Both the position numbers and the translations under genes were made by a program. Below are positions 1-7,016 of a stretch of DNA of 23,376 nt, piece by piece (position 1 is the first letter of the stretch; each line of letters begins with the position of its first letter). Source of the stretch: CAZMJP01 sp964566895 (GTDB taxonomy: Bacteria; Patescibacteriota; Patescibacteriia; UBA2591; UBA6264); the NCBI GenBank assembly GCA_964566895.1, contig CAZMJP010000013.1, positions 1 to 23,376 of the forward strand. Direction: 5' to 3'. Under the pieces are notes generated by a model, which was not told the DNA's origin, searched no databases, and was given only the letters and a program-made list of their open reading frames with translations.

Positions 1-425
1 AAATTATCAAAGGGAAAATACCGAGTTTTAAAATTTGGGAAGACAAAAATTTTCTGGCGATTCTTGATATTTCCCCTAATACCAAGGGCATGACCTTGGT
101 GATGCCCAAGCAACATTATGATTCTTACACTTTTGAAATGCCCGATAATGTTTACCAAAAATTCCTTTTAGCCGGCAAAAAAGTTGCCAAATTGCTGGAC
201 AAAAAGCTCAAAACAAAAAGAACCGCTTTAGTGATGGAGGGCATGGGCGTCGATCACGCTCACTTAAAACTTTATCCTCTACATGGTTTAAATAAAAAAT
301 TTTCCGACATAGAATCGAAGAAAAAAATATTTTTCGAAAAATATCCCGGCTACCTGACTACCCAGCTCGGCCCCCAAGCGAATTTCGACGAATTGAAAAA
401 ACTGGCAGAGAAAATCAGAGAATAA
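1..425 (+). CDS. HIT-family nucleotide hydrolase/transferase, 5' end outside window
   Basis: The reading frame is open from base 3 and ends at TAA 423-425. The ATG at base 90 is internal, because the codons before it (IIKGKIPSFKIWEDKNF) are the usual N-terminal strand of HIT proteins, normally preceded by a CxFC segment. Only about 5-10 residues should be missing. HIT proteins are small homodimeric nucleotide phosphoramidases or hydrolases that use the middle His of an H-x-H-x-H motif as nucleophile. Here the motif reads DHAHLKLYPL: the first two His codons are at 255 and 261, and the third His is replaced by Lys (267-269). GalT-type members also lack the third His (HPHPQ), so activity is not excluded. 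The gene converges on the minus-strand operon across a shared terminator. The family call is firm; the substrate is unknown. Confidence 0.85.
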   Translation, partial: IIKGKIPSFKIWEDKNFLAILDISPNTKGMTLVMPKQHYDSYTFEMPDNVYQKFLLAGKKVAKLLDKKLKTKRTALVMEGMGVDHAHLKLYPLHGLNKKFSDIESKKKIFFEKYPGYLTTQLGPQANFDELKKLAEKIRE

Positions 426-457
426 AAAAGTTTGGTGGCCGAGCCACCAAACTTTTT
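425..457. terminator. Bidirectional intrinsic terminator
   Basis: A perfect 15-bp inverted repeat (425-439 with 443-457) has a CGA loop. A-tracts and T-tracts lie at the outer ends, so each strand makes a stem followed by U5. It overlaps the last base of the HIT gene stop. It can end that transcript on the plus strand and the long minus-strand operon ending at 543. Confidence 0.9.
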
Positions 458-476
458 ATGAATACAAGTATGAATT

Positions 477-517
477 AGATACAGGTGCGACCTGTAATAC
501 AGGTCGCACCTGTATCT
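477..517. repeat. Nested perfect palindrome built from ACAGGT/ACCTGT
   Basis: A perfect 19-bp inverted repeat (477-495 and 499-517) has a 3-base AAT loop. Each arm contains its own smaller palindrome, ACAGGT-GCG-ACCTGT, so four alternating half-sites occur. There is no T-tract on either side, so a simple terminator does not explain it. It lies between two convergent genes, 26 bases after the GT2 stop at 543. It could be an mRNA 3'-end-stabilising hairpin, a protein-binding site or a small dispersed repeat. Confidence 0.8.
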
Positions 518-542
518 AGCCGTATTGAATAATTAAAAATTT

Positions 543-1646
543 CTACCAGAAAATTATTTTTCTCGCCAACCGCCAATAAGTCCCTAAAATCGGATTGACG
601 ATTTTTTTTATTATCTGATTTTCAAAACCAGCAAAACTGAATTCCGCTTCCAAAAATTCCGCCAACTGCCGGTCTTTTATTTTTCTTATCTTTTGCAATT
701 TTTTTCTTTTAATCAGGGTTTTGGGAATTTGCCAAAGGCAAGTAAAATAACTTTTAAGTTTTAAATGAAACCAGCCGGTCATTAAACTAAAACTCAAAAC
801 CCCGCCTTCCATAAACAGCCAGGCGGGAAAAACCAAAATCAGGGTTTGCCATTTATAAAATTTGAGTAGGGTCAACAGGCGGTTCCTCTCCGACCAATAC
901 CAGCGGTGTTTGGGAATGCCTTCGGTATATTTATGATAAATAATTGCCGCCGGCGCTAATTTTATTTCATAACCCAAAAATCTGGCTCTCAGACACAAAT
1001 CTAAATCCTCGTGGTACAAAAACAAATCCCGGTCTAAAAGCCCGACTTCACTCAAAAGTCCCGCATTAATAAACATCGCCGCGCCGGAAGCGTAAGTTAT
1101 ATCAGATAATTGATTATTGATTATTGATAATTGATTAATTGGTTTTTTGTAATCGCCGCAAAAACCGAACCCCAGATAATGGATTTTGTCTCCGGCGGTC
1201 TGTATTAAATCTTTTTGCGGCCAGCAAAGAATCATCGGCTGCCAGGCAAAAACATTTTTTTTCTCTCTCTCTGCCCATTCAACTAATTTTTCCAAGCAAT
1301 TAGGCCGGCAAACCGTATCTTGATTTAAAAGAAAAATATAGTCCGATTTGTTCCGCAAAGCTATTTCTATACCCTGATTATTGGCTTGAGCAAAGCCAGT
1401 ATTTTTATCATTAAAAATAATTTTAAACCTTAAACCTTCCATCCCGTCAAGTTCCGCGTGGGGTTCAATAAGGCGAACCTTAAACTTTGATAAAAATTCC
1501 TGACTACCGTCGGTTGAAGCGTTATCAATAACGATAATTTCTTCAGGTAAAAGAGTTTGCTTGCCTAAACTATTAAAACAATCGGGAAGATATTTCCGTC
1601 CGTTATAACTGACGATAACAATTGTTATCTTAGAACTGCTCCCCAT
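543..1646 (-). CDS. GT2-family (rhamnosyltransferase-like) glycosyltransferase
   Basis: A 367-residue protein. The N-terminus ITIVIVSYNGRKYL and DNASTDGS form the nucleotide-sugar-binding half of a GT-A fold. LLNQDT is at the metal-binding (DxD-equivalent) position. ASGAAMFI followed by YHEDLDLCLRARFLGY is the acceptor/base motif (ED) typical of dTDP-rhamnose-type GT2 enzymes. A hydrophobic stretch near residues 265-295 suggests membrane association. The likely role is adding a sugar to a surface polysaccharide or lipid-linked glycan; donor and acceptor are unknown. It is the last gene of the minus-strand cluster and starts 2 bases after the stop of the synthetase alpha subunit. An AT-rich repeat inside it adds the low-complexity INQLSIINNQLS segment around residues 170-182. 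The family call is confident. Confidence 0.88.
   Translation of the reverse strand: MGSSSKITIVIVSYNGRKYLPDCFNSLGKQTLLPEEIIVIDNASTDGSQEFLSKFKVRLIEPHAELDGMEGLRFKIIFNDKNTGFAQANNQGIEIALRNKSDYIFLLNQDTVCRPNCLEKLVEWAEREKKNVFAWQPMILCWPQKDLIQTAGDKIHYLGFGFCGDYKKPINQLSIINNQLSDITYASGAAMFINAGLLSEVGLLDRDLFLYHEDLDLCLRARFLGYEIKLAPAAIIYHKYTEGIPKHRWYWSERNRLLTLLKFYKWQTLILVFPAWLFMEGGVLSFSLMTGWFHLKLKSYFTCLWQIPKTLIKRKKLQKIRKIKDRQLAEFLEAEFSFAGFENQIIKKIVNPILGTYWRLARKIIFW
1105..1140. repeat. AT-rich TTGATTATTGATAATTG repeat inside the GT2 gene
   Basis: Iterated TGATTATTGAT/GATAATTGAT units with partial dyad symmetry sit inside the coding region and are translated as INQLSIINNQLS. The same word occurs as an inverted pair between genes at 10049-10096. 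The stretch is unlike its flanks and is placed between two conserved GT2 motifs, so it looks like an in-frame repeat insertion. Confidence 0.6.
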
Positions 1647-1648
1647 AA

Positions 1649-3007
1649 TTAGTAACTGTTAGACAACGCCTTCATCGCTAGAGCCGCCTTTTTCAAATCG
1701 CCGTAATTGGGAATACCCGCCTTATTCAGTAAGTTAACGGCTTTTTGGATAAATTTTCCGCCCATAAAAACGCAAATAACCGGCTTGGTTGGGTATTTTT
1801 TCCTCGCCTTAATCACCGCCAGCGCGTCTTTTTCCGACTCTGTGTTTGATTGCAAGGTCTGAACGACGATCAACCCGCCGACGTATTTTTCCGAAAGTAA
1901 AACGTTGATAGCGGTCTTATACCTCTCAGCCAGAGCGTCACCGACGATATCCAAAGGATTTGCCCGGGAATAAGCCGGATGCATTTTGCCCGAGCAGTCC
2001 AACTTTTTCAGAGTCGATTTTTTTATTTTTACCAAAGGCACACCCAACTCAGAACAATAATCCGCCGCTAAAACACCGCAACCGCCTCCATTGGTAATAA
2101 TGCCCACGCCGCCTTTCAATTTGGGCAAACAAGCCAAGGACTTGGCGTTGTTAAATAATTCCTCAACCGTATCGGCGAGCAAAACGCCGCTTTGTTTAAA
2201 AGCCGCCTTATAAATTTCATATTGTCCGGCCAAAGTCCCGGTATGCGAACCAATGGCCTTAATCCCCTGCTCGCTCCGTCCCGCTTTTAAGGCAATAATC
2301 GGTTTTTTTATTTTCTTTGCTGCCTTAATGAATTTTCCGCCGTCATTTACACCTTCTATATACAAGGCGATAACCTTTGTGTTTTTATCCTTGTCAAGGT
2401 AATCAAAAAAATCATCGACATCCAACATCGCCTTATTGCCGTAACTGACAACGACGCTAAAACCGTAACGAGCGCCGACAGACCAATCAACAACCGAATC
2501 AATCAAGGCGCCGGATTGAGAAATAAAGGCGACGCTTCCCGCCGGCGGCATTACCGGAGCAAAACTGGCGTTCAAATTATTAGCCGTCCTGATAATTCCC
2601 AAACAATTAGGGCCAAGCATCGGTATACCGGCCCGACGCAAAACGCCAGACATCTCGTCTTCCATTTTTTTCCCTCGGACGCTAAGTTCGCCAAAACCAG
2701 CCGAAATGATAATTATCGCCCCAACCTTCTTTTTAACGCACTGATTAACAATTTCCGGAACAATTGCCGCGCGAACGGCTATAACCGCCAAATCAACATT
2801 ATCTTTAACATCCAAAATCGTTCTATAACATTTCAAGCCGAGAATTGAAATGGCATTCGGATTAACTGGAAAAACCCTTCCCTTAAAAGGACGGCTGCCA
2901 AAAACCAAATTTCTAAAAAGACCGTGGCCGACGGTGTTTCTTTTTCGCGAAGCGCCGATGACGGCAACGCTTTTCGGATTGAACAATTTTTCCAAATTCA
3001 AAGTCAT
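1649..3007 (-). CDS. acdA: ADP-forming acetyl/acyl-CoA synthetase, alpha subunit
   Basis: A 452-residue protein with the alpha-subunit order of NDP-forming acyl-CoA synthetases: a CoA-binding Rossmann domain (SVAVIGASRKRNTVG near residue 14, PVNPN near 48), the GPNCLGI turn, a succinyl-CoA-synthetase-like domain (FISQSGAL), and a C-terminal flavodoxin-like ligase domain. IGSHTGTLAG carries His255, matching the phosphohistidine that moves phosphate between acyl-phosphate and ADP. The enzyme converts acetyl-CoA + ADP + Pi to acetate + ATP + CoA in the cytoplasm, giving ATP in fermenters. Its ATG overlaps the beta-subunit TGA by 4 bases (ATGA). A clear GAGGAT Shine-Dalgarno lies upstream, one of few here. 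Many relatives are alpha-beta fusions; here they are separate. Substrate (acetate or branched acids) cannot be told. Confidence 0.9.
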   Translation of the reverse strand: MTLNLEKLFNPKSVAVIGASRKRNTVGHGLFRNLVFGSRPFKGRVFPVNPNAISILGLKCYRTILDVKDNVDLAVIAVRAAIVPEIVNQCVKKKVGAIIIISAGFGELSVRGKKMEDEMSGVLRRAGIPMLGPNCLGIIRTANNLNASFAPVMPPAGSVAFISQSGALIDSVVDWSVGARYGFSVVVSYGNKAMLDVDDFFDYLDKDKNTKVIALYIEGVNDGGKFIKAAKKIKKPIIALKAGRSEQGIKAIGSHTGTLAGQYEIYKAAFKQSGVLLADTVEELFNNAKSLACLPKLKGGVGIITNGGGCGVLAADYCSELGVPLVKIKKSTLKKLDCSGKMHPAYSRANPLDIVGDALAERYKTAINVLLSEKYVGGLIVVQTLQSNTESEKDALAVIKARKKYPTKPVICVFMGGKFIQKAVNLLNKAGIPNYGDLKKAALAMKALSNSY

Positions 3008-3606
3008 ACGATTATCCTCGCGTCAACGACAAAAGCGCCTCGATTGTTGACTATTACCGGATTAAAATCAACCTCCTCGACCCTCTCCTCTAAAGAAAGG
3101 TTTGACGTTTTGACAATAATATCGATTAAATCGCTTATCTTAACCGGTTTTTGTCCTCGCCAATCCCGCAAAATCCGATAAGATTTAATTTCTTTTATCA
3201 TCTCCCCGGCTTGCTTTTTGCCGACCGGACAGATCCTAAAACTAATATCTTTGATAACTTCGGTAAAAACGCCGCCTAAACCGAACATAATCACCGGACC
3301 GAATTGCGGGTCCCTTTTCATCCCAATAATAATTTCTCTCCCTTTAACCATTTTCTGCATCAAAACGTTTTTACTTATCTCTCTTAATTTTTTAAAGGCC
3401 CCGACCGCCTCCTGTTTATTTCTTAAATTTAAAACTACTCCACCTTTCTCGGTCTTGTGTATTATCTCCGGCGAAAAAATCTTTAAAACGACCGGATATC
3501 CCGCCCGGTCGAAATCATTTTCTGCTCTAATAATCTTAGATTTAATAAATCCAATTTTGTACTTCTTAAGCAGAGTTACCGTTTTCTCGAATTCTAACAG
3601 CTGCAT
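3004..3606 (-). CDS. acdB: ADP-forming acetyl/acyl-CoA synthetase, beta subunit (ATP-grasp)
   Basis: A 200-residue ATP-grasp domain. YPVVLKIFSPEIIHKTEKGGV is the nucleotide-binding start of the family; His50 within IIHKTEKGG matches the beta-subunit histidine phosphorylated in archaeal enzymes. Later motifs include GREIIIGMKRDPQFGP and GLGGVFTEVIKD, and the metal/nucleotide end motif VDFNPVIV. It binds ADP/ATP and completes the alpha subunit encoded just downstream. The 4-base overlap with acdA should keep the two equimolar. Its start overlaps the end of the PfkB kinase by 13 bases, so these genes are translated from one message. It is slightly shorter at the N-terminus than characterised archaeal beta subunits (about 230 residues), but the core is complete. 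Confidence 0.88.
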   Translation of the reverse strand: MQLLEFEKTVTLLKKYKIGFIKSKIIRAENDFDRAGYPVVLKIFSPEIIHKTEKGGVVLNLRNKQEAVGAFKKLREISKNVLMQKMVKGREIIIGMKRDPQFGPVIMFGLGGVFTEVIKDISFRICPVGKKQAGEMIKEIKSYRILRDWRGQKPVKISDLIDIIVKTSNLSLEERVEEVDFNPVIVNNRGAFVVDARIIV

Positions 3607-4574
3607 ATTTGCTTTTTATTTAAAAGACCTCTTTGAGCGCCTATCTTTTTTATAACCGAGGTACTGTTAGCCACGCCCCAATGGAGGGCCCGTTGAATAT
3701 CGCTCGGCTTATAGATCAAGCTGGCGATAAACCCGGATGAGAAAGCGTCGCCCGCCCCGGTAGTATTAATTACTTTCGCCGGCATTTCCTTTTGATAACA
3801 AATTCTCAGTCCGTCATAAGCATAAGCCCCTTTAGCCCCGACGGTAATCGCTGGGATTTTCACGCCCATCTGGCGAATCTCTCTTAACAACCTCCTGATA
3901 ACAAAACTGCCGGTTTCCTTTTTTTCCGACAAGACTAACTCCCTAGCTTCGTCCTCATTGAGAATGAAAACGTCGGTCAATTTCAAATACTTGGATAATT
4001 TTTTATAACCGGCTTTCAAATGAATATTGCTCGGATTCCAGGCAAGCAACGTCTTATTTCTAACTTTAAATTCGAAAATCTTATCAAAAACAGCGGGCCA
4101 GTCTAAACAGCCCAACGAGGATAGATATAACCACCTGGTCGACAATAAATGACTTGTTTGAGAAGGAAACTGTAAATAATCGCTGGCTCCGTGATAAGTA
4201 AAAATCGTATGAGCCCTCTTCTTAAGTAAGGTTAAAATAAAAGAAAAGCCAGTGCTTATTTTTTTGTCTCGTTGGACAAAATGGACATCAACTCCCTGTT
4301 TTTTCGTTTCTTTAATCAAAGCGTCTCCCTCCCTATCTTGACCAACTTTAACTACGACCGCTGTTTTAAGCCCTAATTTTGAAAGACCAACCCCTGAATT
4401 AACAGCCCCACCACCAATCTCAAAATAAACCTCTTTAATATAAATTTTAGCTCCTGATTCAAAAGCGATTACTTTCTCACACAAGGGGTCCTTGGGGTTA
4501 TTTAAAAGTAAACCCTCTTCAGTATAAAAAATTATGTCCCTCATTGCTCCGCCGATGGCGGTAATATCATACAT
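3594..4574 (-). CDS. PfkB/ribokinase-family carbohydrate or nucleoside kinase
   Basis: A 326-residue protein. FEIGGGAVNSGVGLSKLG near residue 50 is the first PfkB signature (substrate-binding GG and N). NTTGAGDAFSSGFIASL at 270-286 is the second, forming the anion hole with catalytic Asp276. The usual leading Asp of DTxGAGD is Asn here, a tolerated position. The family transfers phosphate from ATP to a sugar or nucleoside hydroxyl in the cytoplasm. The substrate is unknown; adenosine, ribose or a hexose are all possible. It starts 39 bases after the pheT stop. The gap is filled by an AT-rich AAATTTAGAATTTTGAA-like stretch, and its end overlaps acdB. The linkage to acdAB may hint at salvage or glycolytic supply of acyl-CoA (inference). 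Confidence 0.85.
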   Translation of the reverse strand: MYDITAIGGAMRDIIFYTEEGLLLNNPKDPLCEKVIAFESGAKIYIKEVYFEIGGGAVNSGVGLSKLGLKTAVVVKVGQDREGDALIKETKKQGVDVHFVQRDKKISTGFSFILTLLKKRAHTIFTYHGASDYLQFPSQTSHLLSTRWLYLSSLGCLDWPAVFDKIFEFKVRNKTLLAWNPSNIHLKAGYKKLSKYLKLTDVFILNEDEARELVLSEKKETGSFVIRRLLREIRQMGVKIPAITVGAKGAYAYDGLRICYQKEMPAKVINTTGAGDAFSSGFIASLIYKPSDIQRALHWGVANSTSVIKKIGAQRGLLNKKQICSC

Positions 4575-4613
4575 ATAATTTAAGATTTAAAATTTAGAAT
4601 TTTGAATCCACTA

Positions 4614-7013
4614 TTAGAAATCGCGCAACTTCGCTTGGTATTTATTTTGCAAAGTCTTAATAATTTTTTTCTGAATCTTATCCACCTCTTCGCTTTTAAG
4701 CGTTTTGTCCGATGATTGAAAAATAAGGTGAAAGGCGACGTTGCGTTTATCTCCGAGTTCTTTAGATTCAAAAACATCAAATAATTCCACCTTTTGAATA
4801 AGCGGGCTGACTCCTGTTACCGTTTTAACAATCTCTTGCCAAGTTATACTTTTCTCAAACAAAAAAGCCAAATCTCTTTTGAACAAGGGATAGACGGAAA
4901 TGGGCCGATATTTTTTCTTTTCTCCGCCACCCATTAGTTTGAGTAGACTGTCAAAATCAAACTCAAAAATACCGATGCCCGATTTAGGGGAAGAAAAATG
5001 ACCAACCTCATTATTGCCTTGTAAAAATCGCATAGCCGCCGCTCCGCCGTGAAATTGATGCCTAATTTCTTCTTTATTAATGCTCAATTTTTCAAAAATC
5101 AATTCCGCCACTCCTTTAACAGTAAAATAAATATCTTTATCATTGCTGTCAAAAATCAGACCGGCCACCTTTTTTAACTCTTTCATCTCGCCCGCGGACC
5201 GACAAAAAACTTTCCCGATTTCAAATATCTTAAAATCAGAAAAATGCGTTTTATTTGTCTGAACGTTTTTTAATAAACCGGGGAGCAAACTGGTCCTTAA
5301 ATATCTCTGTCCCGGACTTAAGGGATTGGAAATCTCTAACAACCCAGTTGACCGCCTGCTCACCAAGGAATCCTGACCTACCAAAGAATAATTGTAGACC
5401 TCGTCAAAACCAAGCCCAGTTAAAATATTCTTTAGTTCTTTTTCCAAAACTAAATCTTTGGGTAAAGAATTTAATCGCGTTTCTGCTAAAATCGGCTTGG
5501 GAATTATTTTCTCCACTCCATAAACCCTAATAACCTCTTCCACTAAATCCTCAAAGGAATTGAGGTCGGCTCGATAAACCGGAACGACAGTCGTCAATAG
5601 ATTTCTCCCCTTTGGTTTGGGAACGCAACCTATATTCTCTAGAATCTTTTTTACCGCGTCGCTTTTTATCCCCCCCCCGATTAACTTACTCGCTTTAGTT
5701 AAATTAAAAACGATTTTCTTTCTTTGTCTTATTCCTTTTTGAGCCGCCACACTTTTTATATCGCTAACTCCGCTGATTAACTTGCCGCCGGCTAATTCCT
5801 GCATCAACTCAATCGCCCGAGACAGACCCCACTCCGCAAAAACCAATGGTAGTCCTTTTTCAAATCTTAAAACCGCCTCAGTTCGCAAACCCAAGCGCCA
5901 AGAGGTTCTTCTAAGTCCTATTGGTTCAAAGTTAGCCGACTCAATAATAATTTTTCTTGTCTTTGGACCAATCCCCGAATGTTCGCCGCCGATGATACCG
6001 GCCAAGGCAATTGGTTTTTTCTTATCGGCAATCACCAAATCATTATTAGTTAATTTATATTCTCGTTCATCCAACGCCAATAATTTCTCCCCTTTTTTTG
6101 CTTTTCGGATAATAACTTGCGCGTTAGAAACTTTTCCGAAATCAAAAGCATGAAGCGGTTGTCCAATCTCCAATAAAACGTAATTAGTAATATCAACCAC
6201 GTTGTTGACCGGCTTAATTCCGAGATTGCGCAACCGGTTTTGCAACCATTGGGGCGAGGGCTTAACAGTTATTCCATCCATAACCGCCGCCATATACCGC
6301 GGACAAAACTTTTTATCTTTAATTTTGATTTTTAATCCGCTTTTGAGATTCTTTGACCTCTGATTTTTTTTGCCAGCCGTCCACTTGCTGGCAAAGAAAG
6401 GACGAACAGGAACTTTTAAATCCATTACGGCGCTAATCTCTTTGGCAAAACCTAAATGACTAAATAAATCCGGCCGATGAGTCAAAGATTTATTCTCTAT
6501 TTCCAAAACTATTTCGTCCAGCCCCAAGGCTTTAGCTAAATTCTCCCCGACTTTTAATGAACCCGGTAAAATTAAAATTCCTCCATGACCCGAACCTAAT
6601 CCTAACTCGTCTTCGGCGCAAAGCATACCGTTTGATTTAACCCCCCGAATCACCTCCGGTTTAATTTCAACTCCATTTGGCCTGCCGGCACGGGCGGGAC
6701 TGTCTGCGCCGGCAGGTAATCTTGCCCCCGGCAAAGCCAAGGGAACCTTTTGCCCAACCTTGATATTGGAAGCACCGCAAACGATTTCTCTCTCGCCCCG
6801 ACCGGTATCAACTATAACAATTTGTAATTTATCCGCTTGCGGATGAGGTTTTATTTTTAAAATTTCCGCCACCACCACCTTTTCCAAATCTTGCCCAATC
6901 TTTATTATCCTCTCTAAACCAGCCACTTTCATATTCAAAACCTCCCCAAGTTTTTCCGGAGACATTTTTAAACCGGGAACAAGCTGTTTTAACCAAGAAT
7001 AACTTAACTTCAT
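4614..7013 (-). CDS. pheT: Phenylalanyl-tRNA synthetase beta subunit
   Basis: A 799-residue protein of normal length. The N-terminus MKLSYSWLKQLVPG is typical. A tRNA-binding OB domain follows (VVVAEILKIKPHPQADKLQ, CGASNIKVGQKVPLALPGA), with SNGMLCAEDELGLG. The B3/B4 editing domain contains NKSLTHRPDLFSHLG and VVDITNYVLLEIGQPLHAFD. The B5 domain (near FNLTKASKLIGGG) and a synthetase-like core come next, then a C-terminal FDXACB anticodon-binding domain (PLFKRDLAFLF). With PheS it forms the (alpha-beta)2 enzyme that charges tRNA-Phe. It starts 3 bases after the pheS stop, so the two are coupled. Two oddities: a GC-rich repeat inserted in frame at 6681-6716, giving PAGADSPARAGRP, and nine consecutive G on the coding strand (5670-5678) encoding Gly-Gly-Gly. 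Confidence 0.97.
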   Translation of the reverse strand: MKLSYSWLKQLVPGLKMSPEKLGEVLNMKVAGLERIIKIGQDLEKVVVAEILKIKPHPQADKLQIVIVDTGRGEREIVCGASNIKVGQKVPLALPGARLPAGADSPARAGRPNGVEIKPEVIRGVKSNGMLCAEDELGLGSGHGGILILPGSLKVGENLAKALGLDEIVLEIENKSLTHRPDLFSHLGFAKEISAVMDLKVPVRPFFASKWTAGKKNQRSKNLKSGLKIKIKDKKFCPRYMAAVMDGITVKPSPQWLQNRLRNLGIKPVNNVVDITNYVLLEIGQPLHAFDFGKVSNAQVIIRKAKKGEKLLALDEREYKLTNNDLVIADKKKPIALAGIIGGEHSGIGPKTRKIIIESANFEPIGLRRTSWRLGLRTEAVLRFEKGLPLVFAEWGLSRAIELMQELAGGKLISGVSDIKSVAAQKGIRQRKKIVFNLTKASKLIGGGIKSDAVKKILENIGCVPKPKGRNLLTTVVPVYRADLNSFEDLVEEVIRVYGVEKIIPKPILAETRLNSLPKDLVLEKELKNILTGLGFDEVYNYSLVGQDSLVSRRSTGLLEISNPLSPGQRYLRTSLLPGLLKNVQTNKTHFSDFKIFEIGKVFCRSAGEMKELKKVAGLIFDSNDKDIYFTVKGVAELIFEKLSINKEEIRHQFHGGAAAMRFLQGNNEVGHFSSPKSGIGIFEFDFDSLLKLMGGGEKKKYRPISVYPLFKRDLAFLFEKSITWQEIVKTVTGVSPLIQKVELFDVFESKELGDKRNVAFHLIFQSSDKTLKSEEVDKIQKKIIKTLQNKYQAKLRDF
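6681..6716. repeat. GC-rich palindromic repeat inserted in pheT
   Basis: The inverted arms CCTGCCGGC (6681-6689) and GCCGGCAGG (6708-6716) flank an 18-base GC-rich spacer inside an AT-rich gene. Translation gives PAGADSPARAGRP between GARL and NGVEIKPEVIRG, a surface loop of the tRNA-binding domain where other PheT proteins are usually shorter. Base composition and symmetry mark it as an insertion that kept the frame. Confidence 0.75.
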
Positions 7014-7016
7014 AAA

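Noticed and set aside
477..517. Second intrinsic terminator for the minus-strand operon
   Set aside because: There is no T-tract after the stem in either direction, and a strong bidirectional terminator already exists at 425-457.
2516..3655. Several plus-strand frames opposite acdA and acdB
   Set aside because: They are antisense shadows of well-conserved minus-strand genes with no homologous motifs.
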